In this document: positions 19,427 through 29,151 of the stretch, one piece after another | How the letters are laid out: the number at the start of each line of letters is the position of its first letter | How positions within the stretch are numbered: the stretch's first letter is position 1 | NCBI RefSeq assembly: GCF_018448495.1 | Contig: NZ_CP049902.1 | Coordinates: forward strand, 2,046,001 to 2,110,000 | DNA: 64,000 bases | Direction: 5' to 3' | Origin: Psychrobacter sp. WY6 | GTDB taxonomy: Bacteria > Pseudomonadota > Gammaproteobacteria > Pseudomonadales > Moraxellaceae | Notes under the pieces: model-generated | What the model was told of the DNA's origin: nothing | Databases searched by the model: none | The model's input: the letters and a program-made list of their open reading frames with translations, nothing else | Made by a program: the position numbers and the translations under genes

Positions 19427-20086
19427 ATGCCATTAATTCCTGCTCCTGCTGGCGTGCTCGAAGTCGACGCGCTTTGGCAACAAGATAATCCTAACAATCC
19501 AAATACCGATACAGTGGCGTTACTGTGTCATCCCAATCCGTTATTCGACGGCACGATGAATAATAAAGTGGTAACGACGATGTATCGCTTTGCTCGTGAT
19601 AATGGTATGCACGTGGTACGCTTTAACTTTCGCGGTGTCGGGCAGTCGACTGGCGAGCACGATTATGCGGATGGTGAAGTCGTAGATGCAATGACCGTGC
19701 TACAATGGATTGCAGAGCAAACCAATGCGCGCAAGTTATGGTTGGGTGGTTTTTCTTTTGGCGGTTATGTGACAGCACGGGTGGCTGAGCAGGTACTTGA
19801 AGCCCCTCATATTTGGGGGCTAGGCGATTTTGAGATTACTAAAATCGCCCTTATTGCTCCATCCGTTGAAAAAAATAACAGCAGTGATATAAGCTTGCCA
19901 GCCGATAAAACTTTTGAGATTTATGGCAATGCTGATGAAGTGATTGACCCTGATAATATGCAAGCATTTGCGGAGCGATTAGGAATTGCTGTCAGCGTTG
20001 TAGAGGGCGCAGGGCACTTTTTTCATGGACGTCTGTCAGAGTTGAAAGGCTTATTAGAAAAGCATACCTTTGGTAGCGACGCTTAG
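19427..20086 (+). CDS. alpha/beta hydrolase (CocE/dienelactone-hydrolase-like)
   Basis: This 219-residue alpha/beta hydrolase has the nucleophile elbow GFSFGG (serine in GxSxG form), the early strand-loop LCHPNPLFDGTMNNKVV with the oxyanion region, VVRFNFRGVGQSTGEHDYADG, an acid in GNADEVIDPD, and the catalytic histidine in GAGHFFHGRL. These features match the widespread family of small cytoplasmic serine hydrolases related to YjfP/KTR-type proteins, whose substrates are mostly unknown. The protein is complete. The ATG at 19427 has no strong Shine-Dalgarno sequence. It precedes zapE by 75-130 bases on the same strand and may be cotranscribed. Confidence 0.82.
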   Translation: MPLIPAPAGVLEVDALWQQDNPNNPNTDTVALLCHPNPLFDGTMNNKVVTTMYRFARDNGMHVVRFNFRGVGQSTGEHDYADGEVVDAMTVLQWIAEQTNARKLWLGGFSFGGYVTARVAEQVLEAPHIWGLGDFEITKIALIAPSVEKNNSSDISLPADKTFEIYGNADEVIDPDNMQAFAERLGIAVSVVEGAGHFFHGRLSELKGLLEKHTFGSDA

Positions 20087-20214
20087 TTGTTACCTAGTAA
20101 TATTAGGATAGAGAACCGCTATCAAGTCATGAGCTCTGATCGCTTTACTTTGACGAGTTCATGCAGAATCAACCATTACCTTACTATTTATTTTGTCTAA
20201 TGATGAGTCGTATT

Positions 20215-21315
20215 ATGAGTTTATCTCCATTGCAACGTTACGAGCAAGCCGTCAGTACAGATGAGTTTACTCGAGATGAGCAGCAATTTAAGGCCATGAG
20301 CTATCTTGATGAGATACATCATCAGCTCATCAATAGTGCGCCACAGAAGAAAAGCTTTTTTGGCTTTTTAAAGTCCAAGCCGACAGCACCAACGGGGTTG
20401 TATATGTGGGGCGGGGTAGGTCGTGGTAAAACATGGATGATGGACATGTTTTATGATTCATTGACCATTGATCGCAAGATGCGTCTGCATTTTCATCATT
20501 TCATGCAGCGCGTTCATCAAGAGCTAAACAAGCTGCAAGGTGAGAGTGACCCATTAGAAAAAGTCGCCGACATCATTTATGCAGAAGCGGTTATTATCTG
20601 TTTCGATGAGTTCTTTGTTTCTAACGTTTCTGATGCCATGATTTTGGGTGATTTATTTACCATGCTGTTCAATCGTGGTATTACATTGGTCGCCACCTCA
20701 AATATTGAGCCATCAGGATTGTATAAAGACGGCTTACATCGTGACCGTTTTATGCCCGCTATCGCTGAAGTAGAGCGTCATACTACGGTGATGAATATCG
20801 ATTCTGGTATCGACTATCGTTTGCGCGTATTGCAGCAGGCAGAGCTATATGAGTCGCCTATGACGAAAGCGAATCATCATTGGTTAGCCAACCGTTTTGC
20901 CAGTTTATCCAATAACCAAAAAATCAGTAATGAGCCAATTACGATTAATGGTCGCGAAATTAGAATTAATGCTCGCACTGAGGATATTTTATTCTGTGAT
21001 TTCCGTCATTTATGTATGGAGCCACGATCAGCATCTGATTTCATCGAAATCGCCAAGCAGTTCAGCACAGTATTGGTCAATGCCGTGCCTGCCTTAGATG
21101 ATGACTTACGTGATCCGACCCGTCGGTTTATTTATCTGGTTGATGAGTTTTATGATCGCCGTGTTAAATTGCTGGTTAGAGCGCAGCAGTCGATTTTGGA
21201 CCTATATCAAGGAGAGAAATTGGCGTTTGAGATTGAACGGACACGCTCGCGCTTACTTGAGATGCAGTCAGAGGATTATCTGCGCATGGAGCATCGGGTC
21301 GATGATGCGGCATAA
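20215..21315 (+). CDS. zapE: cell division protein ZapE (AFG1-like ATPase)
   Basis: ZapE is an AFG1-type P-loop ATPase that acts on the Z-ring during division, especially under low oxygen or heat. Walker A is GGVGRGKT, preceded by GLYMWG; Walker B is IICFDEFFV, and the downstream SNVSDAMILGDLF and TSNIEPSGLYKDGLHRDRF are hallmark segments. The C-terminal CDFRHLCMEPRSASDFIEI and RRFIYLVDEFYDR are also typical. I favour the start MSLSPLQRYEQAV at 20215 because family members begin just before the SPLQRYE element; an in-frame ATG at 20161 would add 18 hydrophobic residues with no family counterpart. The frame is intact, about 366 residues. Confidence 0.9.
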   Translation: MSLSPLQRYEQAVSTDEFTRDEQQFKAMSYLDEIHHQLINSAPQKKSFFGFLKSKPTAPTGLYMWGGVGRGKTWMMDMFYDSLTIDRKMRLHFHHFMQRVHQELNKLQGESDPLEKVADIIYAEAVIICFDEFFVSNVSDAMILGDLFTMLFNRGITLVATSNIEPSGLYKDGLHRDRFMPAIAEVERHTTVMNIDSGIDYRLRVLQQAELYESPMTKANHHWLANRFASLSNNQKISNEPITINGREIRINARTEDILFCDFRHLCMEPRSASDFIEIAKQFSTVLVNAVPALDDDLRDPTRRFIYLVDEFYDRRVKLLVRAQQSILDLYQGEKLAFEIERTRSRLLEMQSEDYLRMEHRVDDAA

Positions 21316-21502
21316 TTAAAGCCTCTTCATAGCCGATGATAATCTACAAGTTGTCGATTAAAACACTCATGGTTTTCCATTCAAGTCATTCACACTCAAT
21401 ATTGATATATTCGTTTGACATAACGTGTTTTTTGACAGTATTGAGAGCCAACCAAAGCATTGGTTTTTTGCATAAAAAGATAATAATAAATAAGGAGCGG
21501 TA

Positions 21503-22154
21503 ATGACTACATCCGACGAAAATGATAAAAAAACTGTCGACCAAAGACATCACCACTAACAGTATGCCGATTAGCAGTGAAGAAATGATTGGCTGGATCA
21601 ATTCAAGGCGCAGTATGGGCAATTTGGATACGCCAGCACCCACACATGCCCAAATCGAAACAGCGATTGAGTGTGCGGCGACAGCGCCAGATCATAAAAA
21701 ACTGCGCCCATGGCGTTTTATAGTGACACAGGGGGACGCCCGTCATGAATTGGGCAATGCCTTGGTCGCAGCGGCTCAAGCTAAAGCGGTGCAAGAGGGC
21801 GAAACGCTGTCCGAAAAGGACATCGTAAAAACTCAGGCCATGCCATTAAGAGCGCCCGTCATCATCACAGTTGTCACAAAAATACAAGCGCACAAAAAAG
21901 TTCCTCCTTTTGAACAAATGCTAAGTGCGGGTGCAGCTGTACAAAACCTGATTTTGGCGCTAAAAGCCCAAGGTTTTAGTACAGTGTGGCGTACGGGACT
22001 GCTATGTAATGAAGCTGCTGTTAAATTATATTTTGACGTTGGTCCAGATGATTATGTGACGGCTTTTGTTTATACTGGCACCAGTCCCAAAAATGAACCC
22101 GCCCGTAAACCGATTGATATCGAGTCTTTAGTGCGATTTGAGTCATATATCTAA
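21503..22154 (+). CDS. nitroreductase family protein (YdjA-like; probable 5' frameshift)
   Basis: This is an FMN-dependent nitroreductase-fold protein of about 216 residues. The FMN-binding N-terminus is INSRRSMGNLDTPAP, followed by CAATAPDHKKLRPWRFI, and the C-terminal half has LSAGAAVQNLILALKAQGF and WRTGLL. These match the YdjA subgroup (small NADPH-dependent nitroreductases). The strong ribosome-binding site AAGGAG stands before ATG 21503, whose frame (MTTSDENDKK) meets the main frame only if one A is removed from the seven-A run at 21527-21533. This is one of the few places where an insertion, not a deletion, is needed. Alternatively translation starts at ATG 21522. Confidence 0.82.
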
Positions 22155-22320
22155 GCGCTGTTTAGTGGCGCTTTCTCTGACGAATACCGCTCTCTAAGAA
22201 GACAGTCGGTCGTGTAGCAAAAAGATAGATAGCCTCAATACTCCAAAGCGTCATAAGTCATGATAAATAACCCATGATAAATTCTATTAATAATAAATCA
22301 GCCAATACGGATAACAGCAA

Positions 22321-23610
22321 ATGACCAGCCCTAATGAGAGCAATAAAGACTAAGTAGCGATAATACTGAGGTGAATACGAATGCCCCTGAAAAGCAAAAC
22401 AGTCTGCTGGCAGGTATCATCGAACGTGCTACCAAATCGGGTTGGTCGTAAAAAAACTCAATCTAGCGCTGTAGAATCAGCAGTGGCAAAAAACATGGCG
22501 GATTTCACAGCAATCCTCAAGCTACGTTTGGCGTTTCTAGGCCGGTGGTGTAGTTTGGTACAGCAATGGCAAACTTGGCTGCACGCAATGGCTGTGATAC
22601 ACGCTATGGGTACGTAACAAGCGTACGGTAAAAGCGATGATAAAAACGCGACCATAAAAAAATATTTACCAGGTTATAAGCTTGATGACAGCCTTAAGTA
22701 CAGCCATGACTTGGCAGCAGCCGTCAAAGACAAAGATATCGTTTTCATCGCTGTGCCTGGCTTAGCTTTTCGTGAGACCCTAAAGAATATTGCACCATTT
22801 ATCAGTGGTCAGTCTATTGTGTCATTGACCAAAGGTATGGAGAAAGATACTTTTGCCATGATGAGCGACATTATTAAAGATGAGCTACCTGAAGTGAATT
22901 TTGGTGTCATGTCGGGGCCAAACCTTGCGATAGAGATCATGAAAAACATGCCATCGGCGACCGTTATCGCCAGTGAGTCTGAGCCCTTGCGCCATGCCGT
23001 ACAAGCCGCATTACATAGTGCGTTTTTTCGAGTGTTTGCCAGTGATGATGTCAAAGGTGTGGAGCTTGGCGGTGCGCTAAAGAATATCTATGCGATTGCC
23101 ATGGGAATGGCGGCGGCCTATGATGTCGGTGAAAATACCAAGGCAATGATATTGACTCGTGCTTTGGCAGAGATGAGCCGCTTTGGGGTTGAGGCGGGTG
23201 CGAATCCGCTTACCTTCTTAGGATTGTCTGGTGTGGGTGATTTATACGCCACTTGTAGCTCAGAGCTCAGTCGTAACTATCGTATCGGCAACATGCTCGG
23301 TCGCGGTATGAGTATTGAGGCCGCGGTGAAAAAACTCGGTCAAACAGCTGAAGGGGTCAATACCATTCAGCAAGTGCATGAGAAAGCTACCAAAGAAGGC
23401 ATCTACATGCCTATTACCCATGCATTGTATGCGGTCATTTATGAAGATAAAGCAGCATTAGGTGTGGCGTTACATCTCATGGAAGCGGGCTTCCGTAGTG
23501 ATGTTGAATTTGTAATGGCACATGATCATAGTAATGCGGCGCTAACTGCGCAGATGAAGACGTCAAGCGATAGCACTGATGATGAAAGTGGCGATACTGA
23601 CAGTAAGTAA
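22321..23610 (+). CDS. gpsA: glycerol-3-phosphate dehydrogenase [NAD(P)+] (heavily frameshifted 5' third)
   Basis: GpsA makes glycerol 3-phosphate from dihydroxyacetone phosphate for phospholipid synthesis. From about 22640 the frame is clean: KYLPGYKLDDSLKYS, IVSLTKGMEKDT, VMSGPNLAIEI, the catalytic lysine in ELGGALKNIYAIAMGMA, GLSGVGDLYATCSSELSRNY and MPITHALYAVIYE. The 5' part (22321-22640) carries at least five small indels (near 22351, 22440, 22535-22555, 22610 and 22640). When they are smoothed, an N-terminal extension of about 70 residues (MTSPNESNKD, later RKKTQSSAVESAVAKNM) precedes the nucleotide-binding loop and GTAMANLAARNGCDTR. The gene should be essential, so this is the worst-quality stretch of the window. 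sixA follows closely. Confidence 0.9.
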
Positions 23611-23694
23611 AAACCCCAATGTTAAATGATGACGTTGTTCTAAGAATGATTATTCTGCAAACAACGTCATCATGACAATGCATAAAGGAAGGTT

Positions 23695-24153
23695 ATGAAA
23701 ATTATACTAGTACGTCATGGTCAAGCAGAAGATGAGTCGCGCCCAGACAGCGCGCGCCAGTTAACTGACTTTGGTCAACAGCAAGCAATGCAGACGGCAG
23801 AGTATGTGATGACTCACTATCATCCTGATTATTTTGTCGTCAGTCCCTATGATAGAGCACAGCAGACGCTAGCAGCATTTCAGACGCGCGCGCCCAAGGT
23901 TCCAGTAATCGTACAGCAAAATATCACGCCTTCTGATGATGCGCGTCAAGCCTTAATAGATATTGCGAATATTGACGCTGAGTGTCTGGTAGTGGTGTGT
24001 CATATGTCTATCGTTGCTTATATCGCTGGTTTATTAACCGGTGATTATCCTGAATCATTTTCTCTTGCAGAAGCAAGGGTGTTTGAGATGGAATTTGTAA
24101 TGGCAGGTATGGCAAAAGAGATTGATCGTTTTGTGCCTGAGCAGCCGTATTGA
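23695..24153 (+). CDS. sixA: phosphohistidine phosphatase SixA
   Basis: This 152-residue histidine-phosphatase-superfamily protein begins MKIILVRHGQAEDESRPDSA with the catalytic RHG motif, then RQLTDFGQQQAMQTAEYV, the second arginine region SPYDRAQQTL, and the second catalytic histidine in VVVCHMSIVAYIAGLL. This matches SixA, which dephosphorylates phosphohistidine in HPt-type domains and in the nitrogen phosphotransferase system. The ribosome-binding site AAGGAAGG directly precedes ATG 23695. It is encoded 84 bases after gpsA and before gspL, an arrangement I associate with Moraxellaceae. Complete, with no frameshift. Confidence 0.88.
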   Translation: MKIILVRHGQAEDESRPDSARQLTDFGQQQAMQTAEYVMTHYHPDYFVVSPYDRAQQTLAAFQTRAPKVPVIVQQNITPSDDARQALIDIANIDAECLVVVCHMSIVAYIAGLLTGDYPESFSLAEARVFEMEFVMAGMAKEIDRFVPEQPY

Positions 24154-24383
24154 GATTAGGTCGAATCGTCAGTGATATTGTTGACACTTAGTCTATTGAT
24201 GCTTAGTGGTGTTAAACTGGCTAAGTAAGGGTTGGCTACTAAAATTTCAGTCGCCAATGCATCAGGTTTTAGCTATTACAGGAGAACAATGATGATAACA
24301 AACCAACCTGCATCAGCATGAGATTGTCTGAATCCTATCTTATCCTACATTTAAAGCAGCTTTAATAATTAAGGACACGCTTA

Positions 24384-25604
24384 GTGTTACATGTTTGGTT
24401 ACGAGCGCAGCATAGCCCGCTAGCTGTCTGGCATGAAGATATTCAGCAATGGCAAACGGTCGATGGTTGGCAACAGCTACAAGCAATCTATGGTAATTAT
24501 AAAACCAATGCACAGAAGACTTTGTGTCTATACTTTCCATCAAGCCATATATTGCAGGTAGATACTGAGCTGAATGCGACTCAGCTTAAACAGCTGGGCA
24601 ATAGCGGCAAGCAATACTTGTTTGAAGAGACATCCTTGACCCCTGTTGAGCAATTGGCGATTCGGCAAATCAGTGAAGCTGATAATCACCAACTGTATGC
24701 ACTGGCGCAAAGCGATATCGAGTCATGGCAGAGTGCTAAGCTCGCTGGCATGAGCATAACGGCGTTACTGCCTGATTTTTTATTGCTGCCAACGCCAGAT
24801 GAAGGGGCAGGTCAGCAAGTAACACTGTATCAAGATGAGCAAACCATGCTACTGCGTCAGTCATTGCGACAAGGTATGGCTGTCAGTTATTTGCCCTTGA
24901 TCTTTGAACGTTTCCCGCATTTAAGTGAAGTGAATATATTACCGCCCATAACGGCTTTAGATGATCTTTCAAAGCCAACAAATTCGGCAATGCCCACGAG
25001 CTTTATGGCACAAACGGCCGCGCTTGTTGCAGATCATCAGTTATTATTAACCACATTGACCACGCCGCCCAAGCCTGTTGACAGCCCTGAGCGTCACGCG
25101 CTTAACTTCTTTATTAAATCAACGGACTCAAAGCTCTCACCGTATTTGCGTGTGGCAGCGATGGTCGCGTTATCGGCACTGGTATTACAGATGGCGACCG
25201 ATGGCCTGCAGTGGTATCAGTATAGTAAGGCGACGGTAGCGACCAAAGCTGAGATTGCGGCGCAGTATCAAGCTTGGTTTCCAAATGAGCCATTAAGCTC
25301 GCGCACCAAACTGCAAGTGCAATTGCAACCAAAGCTGCGCAGTGACAGCCAAGCACCAGCCTCTCATATGGCAGCATTGACTCGTATATCCCCGTTAATC
25401 AAACAGTCTTCACTGCGGGCGCAAGCATTAGTGATGCAGCCATCAGCACTCAGCTTTACCTTGATTGCCCCTGATCGTAATAGTCTTGATAAGTTTACGA
25501 GCACACTTGTTGCGCAGGGTTTAAATGCCAAGCTTGCACAGGTAAACAGTAATGAGCAAGGGCAGTTTAGTGGTCAAGTTACGGTGAATGTCGTAGTAAA
25601 ATAA
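24384..25604 (+). CDS. gspL: type II secretion system protein GspL
   Basis: GspL is the inner-membrane protein that links the secretion ATPase GspE to the pseudopilus assembly platform. The protein begins at GTG 24384 after AAGGAC, has an actin-like cytoplasmic domain (VWLRAQHSPLAVWHED, ...LYFPSSHILQVDTELN, KQYLFEETSLTPVEQLA), a single transmembrane helix around residue 255 (VAAMVALSALVLQMA), and a periplasmic ferredoxin-like domain (MAALTRISPLIKQSSLRAQA). Total is 406 residues, standard for GspL. gspM follows 99 bases downstream. No other gsp genes are in this window, so the system's genes must be dispersed. Confidence 0.85.
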   Translation: MLHVWLRAQHSPLAVWHEDIQQWQTVDGWQQLQAIYGNYKTNAQKTLCLYFPSSHILQVDTELNATQLKQLGNSGKQYLFEETSLTPVEQLAIRQISEADNHQLYALAQSDIESWQSAKLAGMSITALLPDFLLLPTPDEGAGQQVTLYQDEQTMLLRQSLRQGMAVSYLPLIFERFPHLSEVNILPPITALDDLSKPTNSAMPTSFMAQTAALVADHQLLLTTLTTPPKPVDSPERHALNFFIKSTDSKLSPYLRVAAMVALSALVLQMATDGLQWYQYSKATVATKAEIAAQYQAWFPNEPLSSRTKLQVQLQPKLRSDSQAPASHMAALTRISPLIKQSSLRAQALVMQPSALSFTLIAPDRNSLDKFTSTLVAQGLNAKLAQVNSNEQGQFSGQVTVNVVVK

Positions 25605-25703
25605 TGACACTACGCAAACCAATGTAGCGGCATCATAATTTATTTGCCAACTAGGCAACGGTAATAAATAGGCAGTGGTAATAAAAGTCAAAAAGGTTGG
25701 AAA

Positions 25704-26279
25704 ATGAAACGATTGCAGCGCCGCACTAAACGTAATAACATCACGCCAGAGACCAGTAACAGTATTGGAACCAATGTGCTGTCAACGCGTGTAAATAATT
25801 TTCAACAGATGCTATCGTTACGTTGGCAGGCACTTTCGCCACGTGATCAGTTGGCATTGGCCGTATTGTCTATGTTCTTATTATTGTTCATTGGGGGCTA
25901 TGGTGGTTATAGTATTCATCAAGCGGCAAACGATAGTAAGCGCGACTATCAAGAGCAAGTGGCTGATTACTTTTGGTTGCGTGCCCAAGCTGGCAATATC
26001 GATAGTAATGCGATCAATGCGGCAAACACGGCGGATGGTGAAGCCGCCATGCCACCTGCCAATAGTATCAGTGCATTGTTAAACAACTCAGGTATTGCCA
26101 ACGCTCAAGTCGTTGCGACGGGTGATGCTGTGCAACTGAGCTTCAATCATGCCAGTCAAGCGGTGGTCAGCACAGCACTTGGAAAGCTGGAACAGCAAGG
26201 CTGGCAGTTCAGTCAGCTATCGATACAGCAAGACTTGGTTACCAAAGCCATTCAAGTACAAGCGACTGTCACCTCATAA
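25704..26279 (+). CDS. gspM: type II secretion system protein GspM
   Basis: This 191-residue bitopic protein is the partner of GspL. A basic N-terminal tail (KRLQRRTKRNN) leads to LRWQALSPRDQLALAVLSMF, the typical GspM pre-membrane motif, then a transmembrane helix and a periplasmic domain with SISALLNNSGIANAQV and LGKLEQQGWQFSQLSIQQ. The RxxLS/PRDQ-type junction before the helix and the position after gspL support the assignment strongly. It starts at ATG 25704. GspL and GspM form a ring-like complex in the inner membrane. Confidence 0.85.
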   Translation: MKRLQRRTKRNNITPETSNSIGTNVLSTRVNNFQQMLSLRWQALSPRDQLALAVLSMFLLLFIGGYGGYSIHQAANDSKRDYQEQVADYFWLRAQAGNIDSNAINAANTADGEAAMPPANSISALLNNSGIANAQVVATGDAVQLSFNHASQAVVSTALGKLEQQGWQFSQLSIQQDLVTKAIQVQATVTS

Positions 26280-26444
26280 ATCGATATGCTGTGGAAACTG
26301 GAAATATTTTACTCTTTATCTACTATTGCCCCAAATTAACTAATCATCAATTTCTAAAATAGCCATTTATCATTAGCATCATTGAAAAATTGCACGTTTG
26401 ACACAATTGATTAACTATCACACAGCCAGAGATGGATATTTAAG

Positions 26445-26988
26445 ATGAATCAATCTTCTGATCGCAAACCTGACACACGTAGCCATCAGCAGACCAGAAC
26501 TGCTGAACACCAGAGTAATGCGTCAGTTGAAGCTGCATTTGATCATGAAATGACTCAGCAAAGGCAGAGCTATGGGGCGAGTGACAATATGAGCACTGGT
26601 AAGCGCCGTTCTTTAATCACTTATAATCATATTACTTATTTTTTATACGTAATCAGCTATTTTACCGCTGGATTACTGTGGGTTGTACCAATTGTGATGA
26701 ACTATGCGAAGCGCCATGACGCAGAGGGTTCGTGGTTGTCCACGCATTTCGATTGGCAGATTAAGACCTTTTGGTATAGCAGTGTTTTTCTTCTTAGGCA
26801 TCATTATCATTACCTTTGCATTAGGGGGTTTTGGCATCAGTATGCTGGCTGATAGCAATAATATTGCCATTGGTTCGGTATTATTAGCGGTATTTGGCCT
26901 GCTAATCATGATTTTTACCTTCATATGGCATCTTTATCGTATCGTCCGTGGTTGGATAGCCCTGACGGATGGTCGTCCTGTACCTTAG
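26445..26988 (+). CDS. membrane protein with three predicted helices (DUF4870-like; one frameshift)
   Basis: This protein of about 180 residues has a hydrophilic, glutamine-rich first 65 residues and three hydrophobic segments: ITYFLYVISYFTAGLLWVVP, a second after a frameshift (FFLGIIIITFALGGFG), and a third (LLAVFGLLIMIFTFIWHLY). The end YRIVRGWIALTDGRPVP is characteristic of a family of small bacterial inner-membrane proteins (DUF4870-like). One T is missing near 26787, so two frames must be joined. The function is unknown. It sits between gspM and pyrD on the same strand. Confidence 0.72.
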
Positions 26989-27170
26989 GGACTTTAGAAT
27001 ACATCTGTCAGCTCCTTAGCCAATATGTAGGTATAGCTATTAGTACTCTAATACAGAAATTTAGCGCATGAAACTTTGCTCTTATTTCTGTTAAGCTGAT
27101 ATAATCGCAGCGCTTGATTTTATTCGCACTATTCACTCACTATTTCTTTCGAGCAGGGTCTGCCATTACT

Positions 27171-28200
27171 ATGTCTTATGCCTTACTTCGCCCTTTTTTG
27201 TTTAAGATGGATCCAGAGCACGCCCACGAGATGACCTTATCTTTATTAGATAAAGCTCATAAAGCACGTGTTTTAGGTTTGGTATACGGTCAGTCAATGC
27301 AGCCAACAGACTGTATGGGCTTGCAATTCACCAATCCGGTCGGCCTAGCGGCAGGACTGGATAAAAATGGTGATTATATCGATGCGTTGGCTGAGCTGGG
27401 CTTTGGTTTTATAGAAGTGGGCACGGTCACGCCAAGACCGCAAATAGGCAATGATAAGCCAAGGTTGTTTAGAATCAAGCAAGCGGATGCTATCATCAAT
27501 CGAATGGGTTTCAATAACCAAGGTATCGATTATTTGATCGAAAACGTCAAGCGCTGTCAATATAAAGGCAATATTGGGATTAATATTGGCAAAAATGCCG
27601 ATACGCCAGTAGAGCAAGCCGCCGATGATTATGTCTATTGTTTAGAGCGTGCTTATCCGCATGCCTCCTATATCACCGTTAATATCTCCTCACCAAATAC
27701 TAAGAATCTGCGTGATTTACAAAGTGGCGAGGCCTTGACTCAGCTTTTGGATACGATTAAAAATCGTCACAGCCAATTAGCCACTGAATATGGTTTTTAT
27801 GTGCCACTGGTATTGAAAGTTGCGCCTGATCTAGAGCCGCTACAAGTGGATTATATCTCGCAGCAATTGCTCGATTTTGAGATAGATGGGTTGATTGCGA
27901 CCAATACAACGTTGAGCCGTGTTGGTGTTGAAGATTTACCTGATGGTGAGCAAGCAGGTGGTCTATCCGGTCGCCCCAGCCACATTAGTACCCAAATTTT
28001 ACAACAGTTCTCCGATCAGCTAGATGGTAAAGTCGCTTTAATAGGCGTCGGCGGTATTGACAGTGGTGCAAAAGCCGTCAAAAAAATCGAAGCGGGTGCA
28101 GATATGGTGCAGCTCTATACGGGGCTCATTTATCGTGGTCCTGGGGGTACAGTCTTGTATTCAAGCAATCGGTGGCTATTACGACGCGATGGAGCTATAG
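27171..28200 (+). CDS. pyrD: dihydroorotate dehydrogenase (quinone), PyrD (3' frameshift)
   Basis: PyrD oxidises dihydroorotate to orotate in pyrimidine synthesis and passes electrons to quinone at the inner membrane. The class 2 form is shown by the N-terminal helical domain ([20 protein letters not shown]). Core motifs are [66 protein letters not shown] and IATNTTLSR. Near 28142-28146 a run of five G residues shifts the frame. Removing one G (or adding two bases) gives a C-terminus of [17 protein letters not shown] ending at 28200, which fits the family better than the out-of-frame tail. The start at 27171 is preferred to the ATG at 27114. Confidence 0.9.
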
Positions 28201-28336
28201 CGGATCAATATCCTTAGCTCATTACCTATCATATGCACAAGATGACTGTATTTTGAGCTGAGTCATCAAAGATTAATGTGTCACAAAAAAGAAAGTAAAC
28301 ATCTGATAAAAATCGATAAGGTATGAGGCGTAGAAC

Positions 28337-28834
28337 ATGAGTGGTCTGGATATCGTGATTGCTATTGTTGTTTTGATCGGCTTATGGCGCGGCTTTCAAG
28401 TCGGATTGATTAAAACAGCCGTTGGTCTAGTCGGTTGGTTTATTGCCCTGATTGCTGCCACACGTTTGGCAGGAGTGGTTTCGCCGCAACTATCAGGCAT
28501 GGTACAAAACCCTGTTTTACAAATGGCAATGGCATTTTTATTGGTGGTGATAATCATATTGGCCATCATGCACTTAGTGGCATTTGTATTCTCAGGCGTG
28601 CTTAAAACCTTACGCTTGGGTGTCGTTGACAAAATGGCAGGTGGTGTTCTTGGTGCTGCTAAAAATGTACTGATGGTTTTAGTTGTGCTTAGCGTCAGCG
28701 CGCCGTTACTGGTGCAAATGCCACAATGGCAAACGTCAGTGCTCGCGCCTGAGCTATTGCCTTATGCCCCGATGGGTAAAGCGTTGGTCTCAGATGTATT
28801 AGGTATGGCTTGGGATCAAGTCAATCAGTCGTAA
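28337..28834 (+). CDS. cvpA: CvpA family membrane protein
   Basis: This 165-residue protein has four predicted transmembrane helices and the family signature WRGFQVGLIKTAVGLVGW, followed by IALIAATRLAG. CvpA is an inner-membrane protein linked in E. coli to colicin V production and to envelope stress resistance, with a still unclear molecular role. Its gene is typically next to purF, and here purF lies 317 bases downstream on the same strand, so the context supports the call. Complete, starting at ATG 28337. Confidence 0.9.
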   Translation: MSGLDIVIAIVVLIGLWRGFQVGLIKTAVGLVGWFIALIAATRLAGVVSPQLSGMVQNPVLQMAMAFLLVVIIILAIMHLVAFVFSGVLKTLRLGVVDKMAGGVLGAAKNVLMVLVVLSVSAPLLVQMPQWQTSVLAPELLPYAPMGKALVSDVLGMAWDQVNQS

Positions 28835-29151
28835 GTATTTTTACGGTTAGCCTTTAATGTCTCAACGCTTCGATGCTGATAGCTTGGATTTATGGTGCTA
28901 GAGGTTATCGCTTCTATCATATCCTCTGTGTAAGTCATCCTTGATAAAAAATTATTTAATCGCATTTAGAGACCACAAATGCCAACAAATAGTGCATTTT
29001 GCTAATAGTCAAAAGATAAATATTCGTTAAATTCTGAACAACAATCATCATGTCGTCGGTGAGTGACAGTACGCATTTTTTATAATCTACTGTTAGCAGT
29101 CTTGCCACTATTGTAGTACTAATTAATGAGTCAAAATAGGATATAGCTATT
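28835..29151. other. intergenic region cvpA-purF
   Basis: No gene is seen in these 317 bases. The spacing suggests that purF has its own promoter, but I cannot point to clear boxes or to a PurR-like palindrome. Confidence 0.4.
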
